From contig ONIF01000044.1 of assembly GCA_900317795.1 (NCBI GenBank), positions 1 to 10,492 of the forward strand: DNA of 10,492 bases, in the 5' to 3' direction. This stretch comes from an uncultured Eubacteriales bacterium (GTDB taxonomy: Bacteria; Bacillota; Clostridia; Oscillospirales; Acutalibacteraceae). Positions 1 through 8,540 of this stretch are shown piece after piece. The position numbers and the translations under genes were made by a program. Positions within the stretch are counted from its first letter, which is position 1, and the number at the start of each line of letters is the position of its first letter. The notes beneath the pieces are model-generated. The model searched no databases. It had not been told where the DNA came from and worked only from the letters and a program-made list of their open reading frames with translations.

Positions 1-126
1 TATGAGAATATAGAAGAAAAAGCCGTACAGGGACTTGCTTATGCAAGAGTTATTGACAACGAAGCTAAAAAGCTGATGAGGAGGGATTATATTCGCAAAT
101 CGGTAAGAATGCCAATAAAGAAATAA
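1..126 (+). CDS. C-terminal fragment of an unidentified protein
   Basis: An open frame enters from the left edge and stops at TAA 124-126, giving 41 residues. They are charged, probably helical, and end in a basic tail (RKSVRMPIKK). It was taken as coding because the frame is open across the whole stretch and a terminator-like palindrome follows immediately. I do not recognise the family, and the fragment is too short to assign a function. The reading frame itself is moderately secure; the identity is unknown. Confidence 0.5.
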   Translation, partial: YENIEEKAVQGLAYARVIDNEAKKLMRRDYIRKSVRMPIKK

Positions 127-148
127 AAACACAATATTGTGTTTTTTT
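125..148 (+). terminator. Rho-independent terminator of the left-edge gene
   Basis: The stop codon runs into a perfect palindrome centred on 135/136 (core ACACAATATTGTGT, extended by flanking A and T runs to 11 bp per arm). It ends in seven T residues at 142-148. The stem has only two G-C pairs per arm, so it is weak, but the position and T-tract fit a terminator separating the upstream gene from the next promoter. Confidence 0.6.
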
Positions 149-177
149 GACCGTTTTTTATAGGTTTATGTTATAAT
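147..177 (+). promoter_or_regulatory. Promoter of the giant secreted protein gene
   Basis: A perfect -10 box TATAAT lies at 172-177 and is preceded by TG at 169-170, giving an extended -10. A TTGACC -35 candidate lies at 147-152, but the 19-nt spacer is long, so the extended -10 probably carries recognition. Transcription would begin near 184. That is downstream of the ATG at 181, which rules that codon out as the start of the following gene. Confidence 0.65.
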
Positions 178-222
178 AAAATGGGGATTGCTCGAAAATG
201 TAAAATTAAAGGAGGCTTTTTT

Positions 223-3200
223 ATGAGCAGGCAAAGAAAACAGATTATCAGAAAAATTGCTGCACTTGGTATATCTGCTGTAATGGTTGTCGGCAGTGCT
301 TTTTTACCCACAGCACCTGTATATCTTAGTGGCAATATCACAGCAAATGCGGAAACATATACTTCCGGTGACTTTAATTATTGGATAAGCAATAAAAACA
401 CTGCAATAATCACAAAATACAATGGCTCAAAAGACATTACTTCCATGATTATTCCAAGTGAGTTAAACGGTTACACAGTAACAAGCATTGATGAACGTGC
501 TTTTGGCTACCTTACAAGCTTGATACATGTGACCATTCCGGATAGTGTGACAAGTATTGGTCGATATGCTTTTGAAGGCTGTACAAGCTTGACAAGCATA
601 GTTATTCCTGACAGTGTGACAGATATAAGTGAATCGATATTATACAATACAGCATGGTATAATAACCATTCTGATGGTGAGGCTTTATACTTGGGAGATA
701 TTTTGCTCGGCTACAAGGAACAAAGACCAAAAAGTACAAGTATAGATATCAAAGACGGAACGAAAGTTATTGCAAGAAAAACTTTTTATCAATGCGTAAA
801 CCTTACAAGCATAACTTTGCCTGGTACTATAACAATTATTGGTCAGGAAGCTTTTAGTGGTTGTTCAAGCTTAAAAAGTATAAATATTCCAAATAGTGTA
901 ACTGATATTGGAAGCAATGCTTTTTATAATTGTACAGGCTTGACAAGTATAAATATTCCTGAAAGTGTAACTGATATTGGAATTGGTGCTTTTTCAGGTT
1001 GTACAGGCTTAACAAGCGTAACATTGTCTGACAGCCTAACAAGCATCAGTAATGGAACTTTTCAATCATGTCATGGTCTGGACAGTATAACTATTCCTGA
1101 CAGTGTGACTTCAATCGGTAATGGTGCTTTTTATGATTGTACAAGCTTAACAAGCATAACTATTCCTGACAGCGTGACGGATATTGGAAATAACGCTTTT
1201 CGTAATTGTTCAAATTTGGCAGCAATATCTATTCCTAATAATGTAACAAGCATTGGTTCCTGTGATTTTTTAGGCTGTACAAGCCTTACAAGCATAACTA
1301 TTCCTGACAGCGTGACAAGCATTGGTGGGTATGCTTTTTCAGACTGTACAAACCTTACAAGCATAACTATTCCTGACAGCGTGACAAGTATAGGCGAAGA
1401 CGCTTTCTCTAATTGTTCAAGTTTGACAAGCATATCTTTGTCTAATAGTGTAACAACAATTACAAGTAATGTCTTTAGAAATTGTTCAAGCTTGAAAAGC
1501 ATAATTATTCCTGATAGCGTAAATTTCATTGAAGGGAGTTCCTATACGACTGTATGGGGGATTCAAACAGTTTTAGAAAGTGCTTTCATTGGCTGCAGTA
1601 ATTTGGAAGAAGTATACATACTCAACAAACAGGTGGACATTGGAGGTTATGCTTTCACAGATTGTCCCAAATTGACTAAAATATACGGTTTCTCCAACAG
1701 CACCGCACAAAGCTTTGCTAAAAATCACAATATTACATTTTATGATATTGATATTGTAGCAAATATTGTTTTTGAAGAAAAAAATATTGATATTGCAAAA
1801 GGCAGTACCAAAAAATTGAATATACTTTTTACTCCTGCCATGACTACAAATAAAACAGTAACATTTTATTCGGGGAATCCTGACATTGTTTCTGTTGATG
1901 AAGATGGCAATATTCGTGCGTTAAAAGCCGGAAAGGCTGTTATTTATGCGTACACCCCGAATAATATATACGCACAATGCTTTGTGAATGTTCTTGAACC
2001 GGCAAGTTCAGTAAAGATTGACAAAACTTATGCAACTATCGGTGTGAATGATACGTTGACACTAAATGCTGAGATTTCTCCGTCAACATCTACCGACAAT
2101 GTAACATGGTCATCGGATAATCAAAGCATTGCTCAAATAAGCAGCTCAAATGGAAAACAGGCTGTAATTAAAGCTCTTCAGACTGGTACAGTAAATATTA
2201 TGGCAACTACTGACAGTGGAAAAACATCCTATTGTAAAATTATTGTCAAGCCTCATATAACAAATATCAGCTTTCCTGAAAGTATTTATCAAATCAACAA
2301 AGGAGAGATATTTTCGCTTGAGCCGACAATGACTCCTGCTGATTCTATTGATACGATAAAAAGCTATACTTCAAGTAACAAAAATGTTGCAACCGTTGAT
2401 AATTATGGCAATGTGACAGCATTGTCTGCCGGTCAGACAGAAATCAGTGTTACAACCTCCAACGGAAAAACTGCTAAATGTATTGTAAACGTGCTTGTAC
2501 CGTCAAGCTCCATAAAACTTGATAAAACTTATGCGACTATAGGAGTTAATGATACATTAACCTTGAATGCCGAGGTTTCTCCATCTGACTCTACCGACAA
2601 AATAACATGGTCATCAAATGATGAAGGTATTGCTTCAATTAGCAATACCAACGGAAAACAGGCGGTAATTAAGGCTTTGAAAGTTGGCACAATAAAAATT
2701 ACTGCTACAACTGAAAGTGGTAAAAGTATTTCTTGCACAGTTACAGTAAAGGCTCATGCATCAAATGTTAATTTTTCACAGAGTTCCTATGAAATTGAAA
2801 AAGGAGAAATATTCTCACTTGATACTACAATAACACCGATAAACTCGATCGATACGGTAAAAAGTTATGTTTCAGCTGATCCCGATATTGCAAAAGTTGA
2901 CAATCAAGGCAATGTCACAGCATTATCAGCAGGACAGACAAGCATTACTGCTACAACTTCAAATGGTTTAAGTACGTCATGTAATGTAAAAGTGGTTGTT
3001 TCTGCAACTGATGTAACGCTTGATAAAACTTCTGCAACAATCGGTGTCAATGATACACTCACACTCAATGCCAATATCATTCCGCAAGATTCTACGGAAC
3101 AGATAAAATGGTCATCAGATAATGAAAATATTGTAAATATAACCAGTATTACTGGGAATCAGATCGTTATTAAAGCTGTAAAAACTGGTACAGCCAATAT

Positions 3201-6200
3201 CACAGTTACTACCGATAGCGGAAAGAAAGCTGTTTGTAAAGTCAATGTAAAGCCTCACGCCGAATCTGTCGGATTTTCACAGAGTGTCTATGAAATAGAA
3301 AAAGGAGATACTTTATCACTTACACCGACAATTAAACCTGCTGATTCTGTTGATACGATAAAAAGTTATGTTTCAAGCAACTCTGATGTTGCAAAAATTG
3401 ACGGTAATGGTAAAGTAACAGCATTATCAGCAGGACAGACAAGCATTACTGCTACAACTTCAAATGGAAAAATAGCTAAATGTACTGTCAAAGTTAATGT
3501 TGCAGCTACATCTATCAAACTCAGCCAAAATACTGCCACTGTTGAAAAGGGTTCTGTATTTACACTTATTGCTACAATGCAGCCTGATGATTCAAATGAC
3601 AATATCACATGGACTTCAAGTGTACCAACAGTAGCAACGGTTGCAGAGGGTGTTGTAACTGGTATAAATGTCGGTACAACCGTAATCACAGCAACAACAC
3701 ATAGCGGGCAGAAAGCTTCCTGTACAGTTGTTGTAGAAAATGCAACAATTGAAGTTACAAAAATTACACTGAACAAAACCTCTTTGAATCTTGTAAAGGG
3801 CAATTCTGAAACACTCACAGCAACAGTTTATCCGTCTGATGCAAGCAATAAGACATTGACATGGAAATCAAGCAACAGTAATGTTGCAACAGTCTCAAAC
3901 GGCAAAATAACGGCTGTTGCAGTCGGCACAGCAACAATTACAGCAACAGCAAATAATGGTCAAAATGCTGTTTGCACGGTCAATGTAACAGCTTCGGCAA
4001 AATTTGAGTGGGGCAGGGATAATTGGAGATTCACAAATTCCTCTGTTTATTTTGGAAATAATTATTATATAAACTCAAATTATTATAATAAGTTGTTACG
4101 GGGATTAAATAATACAGAAAAAAAGCGAGTAATTGAAGGTTTAAGTGAATCTTGGGGAGGTTCTTGTTATGGTATGGCAAGCTTATCTATTCTCGGAAGC
4201 TACAATATCATTGATCCCGGTGTTTACACCAACGGTGCACATTCTATAAATGAGATTTCTTCTCCGCCATCCTCTGATGTAAAATCACTTATAAATTATT
4301 ATTATGCTATTCAGTTTACAGACCAAATATATCAAAAGACTCTGACCGCTATATATCAATCTGAAGAAGAAAAAATAAAAAGACTGCTTAGATGTCTTGA
4401 AGACGGCAGTCCAACACTATTTACATATTTTTGGGGAGAATATAATCCGATCAGTCAGCGTTATGATACTCATGGACACGCCATAGTAGCATATGATGTC
4501 AAGAATGTATCAGGAACCATCAATGAATTCAAATATGACAAAAAAGTATTGACTTATGATAACAGACTCACAGGTCTGTCAGACGGCAAATGTATTTATA
4601 TCAATACACAGGAATATTCATGGTATTTACCTGATGATAATGCATACTCATATTATTCTGACAGTACAGATTATTTTGGAATTATTACTGATAACCTGGA
4701 TGACATTAATTATCATGGATATATAAACGGAAATAATAAAGTATCTGTTGGGGATTTTATAGCCTCGCTTTCCACATCGAGCATTTCTCCCGAAATCAAG
4801 TGGTCAAGCTTCAGTGAAACAGGCTCCGGTGGAGGATACAATGCCGTTGAAGATGATGAAATCAAATTATTTGCTCCTATGACAGACGATAATAATTCAA
4901 ATAAGCTGGAGGTAGGATTTAAGAACTCCAAAAAGGGTTATTCTATGAAAATCGGAAGTAATATGCCCCAGGAAGCATCCATGAGATATGAGAATAATCT
5001 TATAAAAGTTGAAACATCGAATACAAACAGATTGTCCTTTGCTCCAAGCGGTTTTACAGCTATCGAGGGAAATAACACAGATTATAAATTTGATGTTATA
5101 TACAATGAAGGATATTATTACGGAGATTGGTACGAAATTTCTGTAAATGGCTCCAAAGTAAATAATGCAAGTCTTAAACCAAAATCCGACGGATATATTT
5201 TAGAAGCTACAAATTTGAATGATGTTAAGATCACTTTCAAAAATGATGCCCTTAGTTCGACAAAGACCTTTTCTACAGATTACAGCAGGGTTTTTATCTA
5301 TGAAATTGATGAAAACACTGTTGGTCTCAAAGTAGATACCGACAATAACGGTACTTATGAAACAGACATTACAGATCAAAATAATTTAAAAAATATATCT
5401 GCCATTTCCTCTGAAGCAATATATCTTGGTTCAAATGTTAATGTCAAAGCATCTGCAACAGGCGGTATATCTCCTTATCAGTATGCAGTTTACTACAAAA
5501 AATCAGAAGCTTCAAATTGGATAACTGCTCAGAATTTTGGAACAAATGCCAATTCAACAATCACACCTTCAGCAATCGGTACTTATAGCATTTGTGTTAA
5601 GGTCAAGGATGCAAAAGGTACGATTGCAAAGCAGTATTTCACCTTGACAGTAAAAGATGCTGAATTTTTAAGTAAATCATCACTGTCAGCAACTTCTGTA
5701 AATGTCGGAAGTTCTGTAACTGTAAAATGTTCAGCAACAGGGGGCACATCTCCTTATCAATACGCTGTACTTTACAAAAGACCAGACAGCTCAAATTGGG
5801 GAGTCTTGCAGAATTTCAGTACTAATGCCAATGTGACAATTAAGCCTGCTACGGTTGGCACATATAATATATGCACTAAGATCAAGGATGCAAACGGTAC
5901 AATTACAAAGCAATACCTGAAATTGATCGTAAAGGCAAATGTTTTGGCAAGCAAATCATCACTTTCAGCGGCTTCTGTAAATGTCGGAAGCTCTGTAACT
6001 GTAAAATGTTCTGCAACAGGGGGGACAGCTCCTTATCAATACGCTGTATTTTACAAGAAGCCAAACACCACAAATTGGGGAACTGCACAGAATTTCAGCA
6101 CTAATGCAAATGTAACCATTAAACCAATTATAGTTGGAAATTATGAGATTTGCACAAAAGTCAAGGATTCCAATGGTACGGTGGCAAAACAGTACATGAC

Positions 6201-6774
6201 ATTGACTGTAAAAGTAAATGATTTGGCAATCAGATCATCACTTTCAGCAACTTCTGTAAATCTTGGAAACTCTGTAACTGTAAAATGTTCAGCAACAGGG
6301 GGCACATCTCCTTATCAATACGCTGTACTTTACCAAAGACCAGACAGTACAAATTGGGGAGTCTTGCAGAATTTCAGTACCAATGCGAATGTAACGATTA
6401 AGCCTACTATGGTTGGCACATATAATATTTGCACTAAGATCAAGGATTCAAACGGTACAATTGCAAAGCAATACTTGAAATTGACCGTAAAGGCAAATGC
6501 TTTGGCAAGCAGATCTTCATTGTCAGCGACCTCTGTAAATGTCGGGAGCTCTGTAGCTGTAAAATGTTCAGCTACAGGTGGCACTGCTCCCTATCAATAT
6601 GCAATATTTTATAAGAAAGTTGAAAGTTCAAATTGGAACATTGCTCAGAACTTCGGTACAAACGCAAATGTAACGATAAAACCTACAACAAGTGGTACCT
6701 ATGATATTTGTGCTAAAGTGAAAGATACCAAAGGTATGGTTGTTAAACAGTATTTCAAACTGGTTGTCAAATAG
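223..6774 (+). CDS. Giant secreted LRR / BIG2 / cysteine-peptidase-like multidomain protein
   Basis: This gene encodes a 2183-residue exported protein. The start at 223 is chosen because AGGAGG (210-215) sits 7 nt upstream; an earlier in-frame ATG at 181 lacks this site and lies before the predicted transcript start. Residues 1-43 form a signal peptide with a basic start, a hydrophobic core and likely cleavage after ANA43. Then come BspA-type LRR_5 repeats of 23 residues (about 73-500, consensus IPDSVTSIG..AF..C..L) and nine BIG2 Ig-like domains (about 512-1260). A papain-like domain follows (about 1262-1525) with GGSCYGMA (Cys1315), THGHAIVAYD (His1417/His1419) and TYDN (Asp1446). A beta-rich segment with a Ca-binding-like DTDNNGTYE loop precedes five 93-residue repeats (1719-2183) resembling triple-tyrosine (Y_Y_Y) domains. 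There is no LPXTG motif, SLH domain or recognisable dockerin. A role in surface adhesion or extracellular proteolysis is inferred from family knowledge. The catalytic assignment rests on motif spacing only. Confidence 0.93.
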   Translation: MSRQRKQIIRKIAALGISAVMVVGSAFLPTAPVYLSGNITANAETYTSGDFNYWISNKNTAIITKYNGSKDITSMIIPSELNGYTVTSIDERAFGYLTSLIHVTIPDSVTSIGRYAFEGCTSLTSIVIPDSVTDISESILYNTAWYNNHSDGEALYLGDILLGYKEQRPKSTSIDIKDGTKVIARKTFYQCVNLTSITLPGTITIIGQEAFSGCSSLKSINIPNSVTDIGSNAFYNCTGLTSINIPESVTDIGIGAFSGCTGLTSVTLSDSLTSISNGTFQSCHGLDSITIPDSVTSIGNGAFYDCTSLTSITIPDSVTDIGNNAFRNCSNLAAISIPNNVTSIGSCDFLGCTSLTSITIPDSVTSIGGYAFSDCTNLTSITIPDSVTSIGEDAFSNCSSLTSISLSNSVTTITSNVFRNCSSLKSIIIPDSVNFIEGSSYTTVWGIQTVLESAFIGCSNLEEVYILNKQVDIGGYAFTDCPKLTKIYGFSNSTAQSFAKNHNITFYDIDIVANIVFEEKNIDIAKGSTKKLNILFTPAMTTNKTVTFYSGNPDIVSVDEDGNIRALKAGKAVIYAYTPNNIYAQCFVNVLEPASSVKIDKTYATIGVNDTLTLNAEISPSTSTDNVTWSSDNQSIAQISSSNGKQAVIKALQTGTVNIMATTDSGKTSYCKIIVKPHITNISFPESIYQINKGEIFSLEPTMTPADSIDTIKSYTSSNKNVATVDNYGNVTALSAGQTEISVTTSNGKTAKCIVNVLVPSSSIKLDKTYATIGVNDTLTLNAEVSPSDSTDKITWSSNDEGIASISNTNGKQAVIKALKVGTIKITATTESGKSISCTVTVKAHASNVNFSQSSYEIEKGEIFSLDTTITPINSIDTVKSYVSADPDIAKVDNQGNVTALSAGQTSITATTSNGLSTSCNVKVVVSATDVTLDKTSATIGVNDTLTLNANIIPQDSTEQIKWSSDNENIVNITSITGNQIVIKAVKTGTANITVTTDSGKKAVCKVNVKPHAESVGFSQSVYEIEKGDTLSLTPTIKPADSVDTIKSYVSSNSDVAKIDGNGKVTALSAGQTSITATTSNGKIAKCTVKVNVAATSIKLSQNTATVEKGSVFTLIATMQPDDSNDNITWTSSVPTVATVAEGVVTGINVGTTVITATTHSGQKASCTVVVENATIEVTKITLNKTSLNLVKGNSETLTATVYPSDASNKTLTWKSSNSNVATVSNGKITAVAVGTATITATANNGQNAVCTVNVTASAKFEWGRDNWRFTNSSVYFGNNYYINSNYYNKLLRGLNNTEKKRVIEGLSESWGGSCYGMASLSILGSYNIIDPGVYTNGAHSINEISSPPSSDVKSLINYYYAIQFTDQIYQKTLTAIYQSEEEKIKRLLRCLEDGSPTLFTYFWGEYNPISQRYDTHGHAIVAYDVKNVSGTINEFKYDKKVLTYDNRLTGLSDGKCIYINTQEYSWYLPDDNAYSYYSDSTDYFGIITDNLDDINYHGYINGNNKVSVGDFIASLSTSSISPEIKWSSFSETGSGGGYNAVEDDEIKLFAPMTDDNNSNKLEVGFKNSKKGYSMKIGSNMPQEASMRYENNLIKVETSNTNRLSFAPSGFTAIEGNNTDYKFDVIYNEGYYYGDWYEISVNGSKVNNASLKPKSDGYILEATNLNDVKITFKNDALSSTKTFSTDYSRVFIYEIDENTVGLKVDTDNNGTYETDITDQNNLKNISAISSEAIYLGSNVNVKASATGGISPYQYAVYYKKSEASNWITAQNFGTNANSTITPSAIGTYSICVKVKDAKGTIAKQYFTLTVKDAEFLSKSSLSATSVNVGSSVTVKCSATGGTSPYQYAVLYKRPDSSNWGVLQNFSTNANVTIKPATVGTYNICTKIKDANGTITKQYLKLIVKANVLASKSSLSAASVNVGSSVTVKCSATGGTAPYQYAVFYKKPNTTNWGTAQNFSTNANVTIKPIIVGNYEICTKVKDSNGTVAKQYMTLTVKVNDLAIRSSLSATSVNLGNSVTVKCSATGGTSPYQYAVLYQRPDSTNWGVLQNFSTNANVTIKPTMVGTYNICTKIKDSNGTIAKQYLKLTVKANALASRSSLSATSVNVGSSVAVKCSATGGTAPYQYAIFYKKVESSNWNIAQNFGTNANVTIKPTTSGTYDICAKVKDTKGMVVKQYFKLVVK
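439..1700 (+). repeat. BspA-type leucine-rich repeat array (69-bp period)
   Basis: About 15 in-frame units of 23 codons encode the pattern [C-x-x-L-T-S-I-x-I-P-x-S-V-T-x-I-G-x-x-A-F]. Units near 1140-1420 are the most alike at DNA level, which suggests recent duplication. The array is interrupted after the second unit (about 630-780) by the usual BspA insert (YNNHSDG...GDILLGYK) and then resumes. LRR_5 arrays of this type are known in secreted adhesins of oral and gut bacteria. Confidence 0.88.
1999..3501 (+). repeat. Three tandem 501-bp BIG2 domain pairs
   Basis: Within the nine BIG2 domains, six form three A-B pairs. The A domains share DKT.ATIGVNDTLTLNA and the B domains share TSNG and the ALSAGQT motif. 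Equivalent Asp codons in the A domains lie at 2020, 2521 and 3022, an exact 501-bp (167-codon) period. The unit of amplification was therefore a two-domain cassette rather than a single Ig-fold domain. The flanking BIG2 domains (about 1756-1998 and 3502-4005) are outside the paired pattern. Confidence 0.85.
5377..6771 (+). repeat. Five 279-bp C-terminal repeats (triple-tyrosine-like)
   Basis: Five copies of a 93-codon unit run to the stop codon. The conserved stretch TGTAAAATGT (or its equivalent) begins at 5442, 5721, 6000, 6279 and 6558, exactly 279 bp apart each time. The protein consensus is SATGGTSPYQYAV.Y.K...NW, then NANVTIKP, then GTY.IC.K.KD..GT..KQY. Repeats 2 and 4 are especially alike, and repeat 3 resembles 5, which points to duplication in pairs. 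Family assignment to Y_Y_Y-type domains is from memory of similar Ruminococcus proteins. Confidence 0.85.
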
Positions 6775-6780
6775 TAAAAA

Positions 6781-6822
6781 AGAAGGGTGCCAAAGGATAG
6801 ATTAATGCTTTGACACTCTTCT
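6781..6822 (+). terminator. Terminator-like hairpin after the giant gene
   Basis: Seven bases after the stop codon, AGAAGGGTGCCAAAG (6781-6795) pairs with CTTTGACACTCTTCT (6808-6822) across a 12-nt loop. The result is a 15-bp stem with one G-U pair and one mismatch. The T-run after the stem is interrupted (TGCTGTT), so this is either a modest terminator or an mRNA 3'-end stabiliser. Confidence 0.55.
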
Positions 6823-7091
6823 TGCTGTTATCAAATAAAGACCATATATAAAATATCAAAATAAATATATAAAAAATCGTATCAAAAAAACATTAAAAGT
6901 AAACGCTTAGTGAGATTAACTTTACATCAAATTAGACAAGCCTTTATTTCGGTATGCTTTCAGAATATCCATATCCCCCTCAAAAGAGCCGTATTTTGAG
7001 GGGGACATGCGAAAGGATAACTCTTAATATTCCTAATAGCCATAGAACGCACATAACGGCTTTATACGGCTTATATGAGCATGTTTATTGG
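6823..7091. other. Gene-poor intergenic stretch between convergent genes
   Basis: No convincing gene is visible on either strand between the giant gene and the minus-strand ATPase. The first 100 bases are very AT-rich. The only clear structure is the hairpin at 6974-7005. A short near-tandem ACGGCTTTA/TACGGCTTA lies at about 7056-7072; its ATACGGCT is inverted relative to AGCCGTAT inside the hairpin region. Open frames crossing it have no ribosome binding site and continue antisense into the ATPase gene. Confidence 0.6.
6974..7005. terminator. Perfect 12-bp hairpin, possible terminator of the minus-strand ATPase gene
   Basis: CCCCCTCAAAA (6975-6985) and TTTTGAGGGGG (6994-7004) pair perfectly, with one more T-A pair outside, around an 8-nt loop. 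It lies about 87 nt past the ATPase stop codon on that gene's strand. Neither strand has a T-run after the stem, so it is not a classical intrinsic terminator. It may instead block 3' exonucleases or act as a DNA-level site. Confidence 0.4.
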
Positions 7092-8411
7092 TCAGCACTC
7101 AGACAACAGAAATCCCATATAAAGCGGAAGTGTCAATATATTATTTTCTTCACCAATATTGTAATTACCAAGTTTTATTGCATAGTCAATATGGTAAATA
7201 TCCTTGTTCTTCATAACTGTTTTAAGGCTTTTTGTGTTTCCTTGTGTTGCTTTTATCTCAATAGGCATACATTTTCCTTTATAACGAATAAAAAAATCTA
7301 TCTCCAGACCAGAATCCTTATGGAAATAATAGAGTTTTCTCCCCATTTTTGAAAAAAAGTCTGCTGCAAGATTTTCAAATATCGCACCTTTATATCCAAG
7401 CAGATTGCCACTTAAAATATCAAACTGTGTACCATCTTCCAACATACTCACAAAAAGTCCTGTATCTATCATATACACCTTGAATATATCATTGATTGCA
7501 TTACCGTCTAAGGGGAGTTCCGTTGTTGTCAGATTGTAGCATCTTTTTATGATCCCCGCATCCTCTATCCATTGCAGACTTCCTGCAAATCTGGCAGCAG
7601 TTGAGCCTTTTTTTATCAGTGAATACTGAAATTTCTTGTTTTCTTTTGCAAGCTGTCGGGGAATGGACTGAAAACATTCTTTTATCAATGGCTTGTCCTT
7701 ATCATCTGCGTATTTAATCATGTCATCTTCATAAGACCTAACAATATCCCTTTGAAGCTGCAAAACAATATTCATTTGCTTTGTATCAATAAATGTTTGC
7801 ACAACATCGGGCATACCGCCTACAACTACATATTGCAGCAAAAGTTGATGATAACGACTGTGCAGAGGTTCTTCAACGGGAGTTTTGTCCTGCAAATGCT
7901 TTTTCAGCCTGTCAATAAGATTTTCACTGATACCATTTGCCCATAGAAATTCTTCAAAATCAAGTGGATACATTGTGATGACTGTTTCATAGCCTACGGG
8001 GACAGACTTCGGAGCTTTTCCGTATCCCGATACACCAAGCAGAGAACCTGTGCCGATCACATCATATCTGCCATCAAGATGAAAAAATTTCAATGCTGTT
8101 CTTGCTTCGGGACAATCTTGTATTTCATCAAATATAATGACTGTCTTGTACGGCACAAAAAAAGTATTATTTCCCATGAGTGCCGACATCATCATGATAA
8201 TGTCATCGACTTCAAGAGAATTTCTAAAAATAGCGGAATAGTTCGGATTGTTGAAAAAATTGATGTACACTGTATTTTTATAGTTTTCTTCACAAAATTT
8301 GCGTACAGAAAAGGTCTTTCCACACTGACGACAGCCTTTTATGATAAGCGGTTTATGATTGGGTGTTTGTTTCCAAGTCAGAAGCTGTTGTTCTATTTTC
8401 CTTTTGAGCAT
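7092..8411 (-). CDS. AAA_14 / DUF4143-type ATP-binding protein
   Basis: This encodes a 439-residue protein of the AAA_14 plus DUF4143 class, common in gut Firmicutes and Bacteroidetes; its cellular role is unknown. The P-loop is GCRQCGKT (26-33) and the Walker B is VIIFDEIQ with Asp95-Glu96. A sensor-like strand DVIGTGS spans 117-123, followed by the YPLDFEEF segment (148-155). The DUF4143 signature GGMP is at 198-201. The C-terminus carries Glu346, E370-x-D372 and E385-x-K387, the spacing of a PD-(D/E)XK nuclease-like fold, so a nuclease-related activity is possible but unproven. Length is normal for the family and all ATPase motifs are intact. The ATG at 8411 is preceded by AAGGGGG 7 nt upstream. 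It has its own promoter and is separated by about 130 nt from the minus-strand gene upstream of it, so it is probably a single-gene unit. Confidence 0.92.
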   Translation of the reverse strand: MLKRKIEQQLLTWKQTPNHKPLIIKGCRQCGKTFSVRKFCEENYKNTVYINFFNNPNYSAIFRNSLEVDDIIMMMSALMGNNTFFVPYKTVIIFDEIQDCPEARTALKFFHLDGRYDVIGTGSLLGVSGYGKAPKSVPVGYETVITMYPLDFEEFLWANGISENLIDRLKKHLQDKTPVEEPLHSRYHQLLLQYVVVGGMPDVVQTFIDTKQMNIVLQLQRDIVRSYEDDMIKYADDKDKPLIKECFQSIPRQLAKENKKFQYSLIKKGSTAARFAGSLQWIEDAGIIKRCYNLTTTELPLDGNAINDIFKVYMIDTGLFVSMLEDGTQFDILSGNLLGYKGAIFENLAADFFSKMGRKLYYFHKDSGLEIDFFIRYKGKCMPIEIKATQGNTKSLKTVMKNKDIYHIDYAIKLGNYNIGEENNILTLPLYMGFLLSEC

Positions 8412-8443
8412 AATAAATCCCCCTTAAAAAAGCATACACCTAT

Positions 8444-8471
8444 ATTATACCCATATATAAAACTTTTTCAA
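8444..8471 (-). promoter_or_regulatory. Promoter of the ATPase gene
   Basis: On the minus strand, TTGAAA (8466-8471) is followed after 16 nt by TATAAT (8444-8449), giving a start near 8437 and a 25-nt leader. Copies of [A/G]ACTTTTT[C/T/G]AA at 8461-8471, 8494-8504 and 8507-8517 (plus-strand reading) overlap or lie just upstream of the -35 box and could be regulator sites. Confidence 0.65.
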
Positions 8472-8540
8472 GGGAGTTTTTGCTATATTTATAAACTTTT
8501 TTAAATGACTTTTTGAAAAATTAAAAACTTTATCTGAAAA

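Noticed and set aside
181..222. Earlier in-frame start (ATG 181) for the giant protein
   Set aside because: It lies before the predicted transcript start, has no ribosome binding site, and would add 14 polar residues ahead of a normal signal peptide; ATG 223 has AGGAGG at the right distance.
4680..5370. Dockerin or EF-hand domain in the giant protein
   Set aside because: Only a single Ca-binding-like loop (DTDNNGTYE) is present; the paired loop-helix repeats of a dockerin are missing.
854..6584. Several minus-strand open frames of 60-150 codons
   Set aside because: They are antisense to repeat-rich coding DNA, have low-complexity translations that mirror the repeats, and lack ribosome binding sites.
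6954..7352. A 132-codon plus-strand frame
   Set aside because: It crosses the hairpin and runs antisense into the well-supported ATPase gene; there is no ribosome binding site or recognisable motif.
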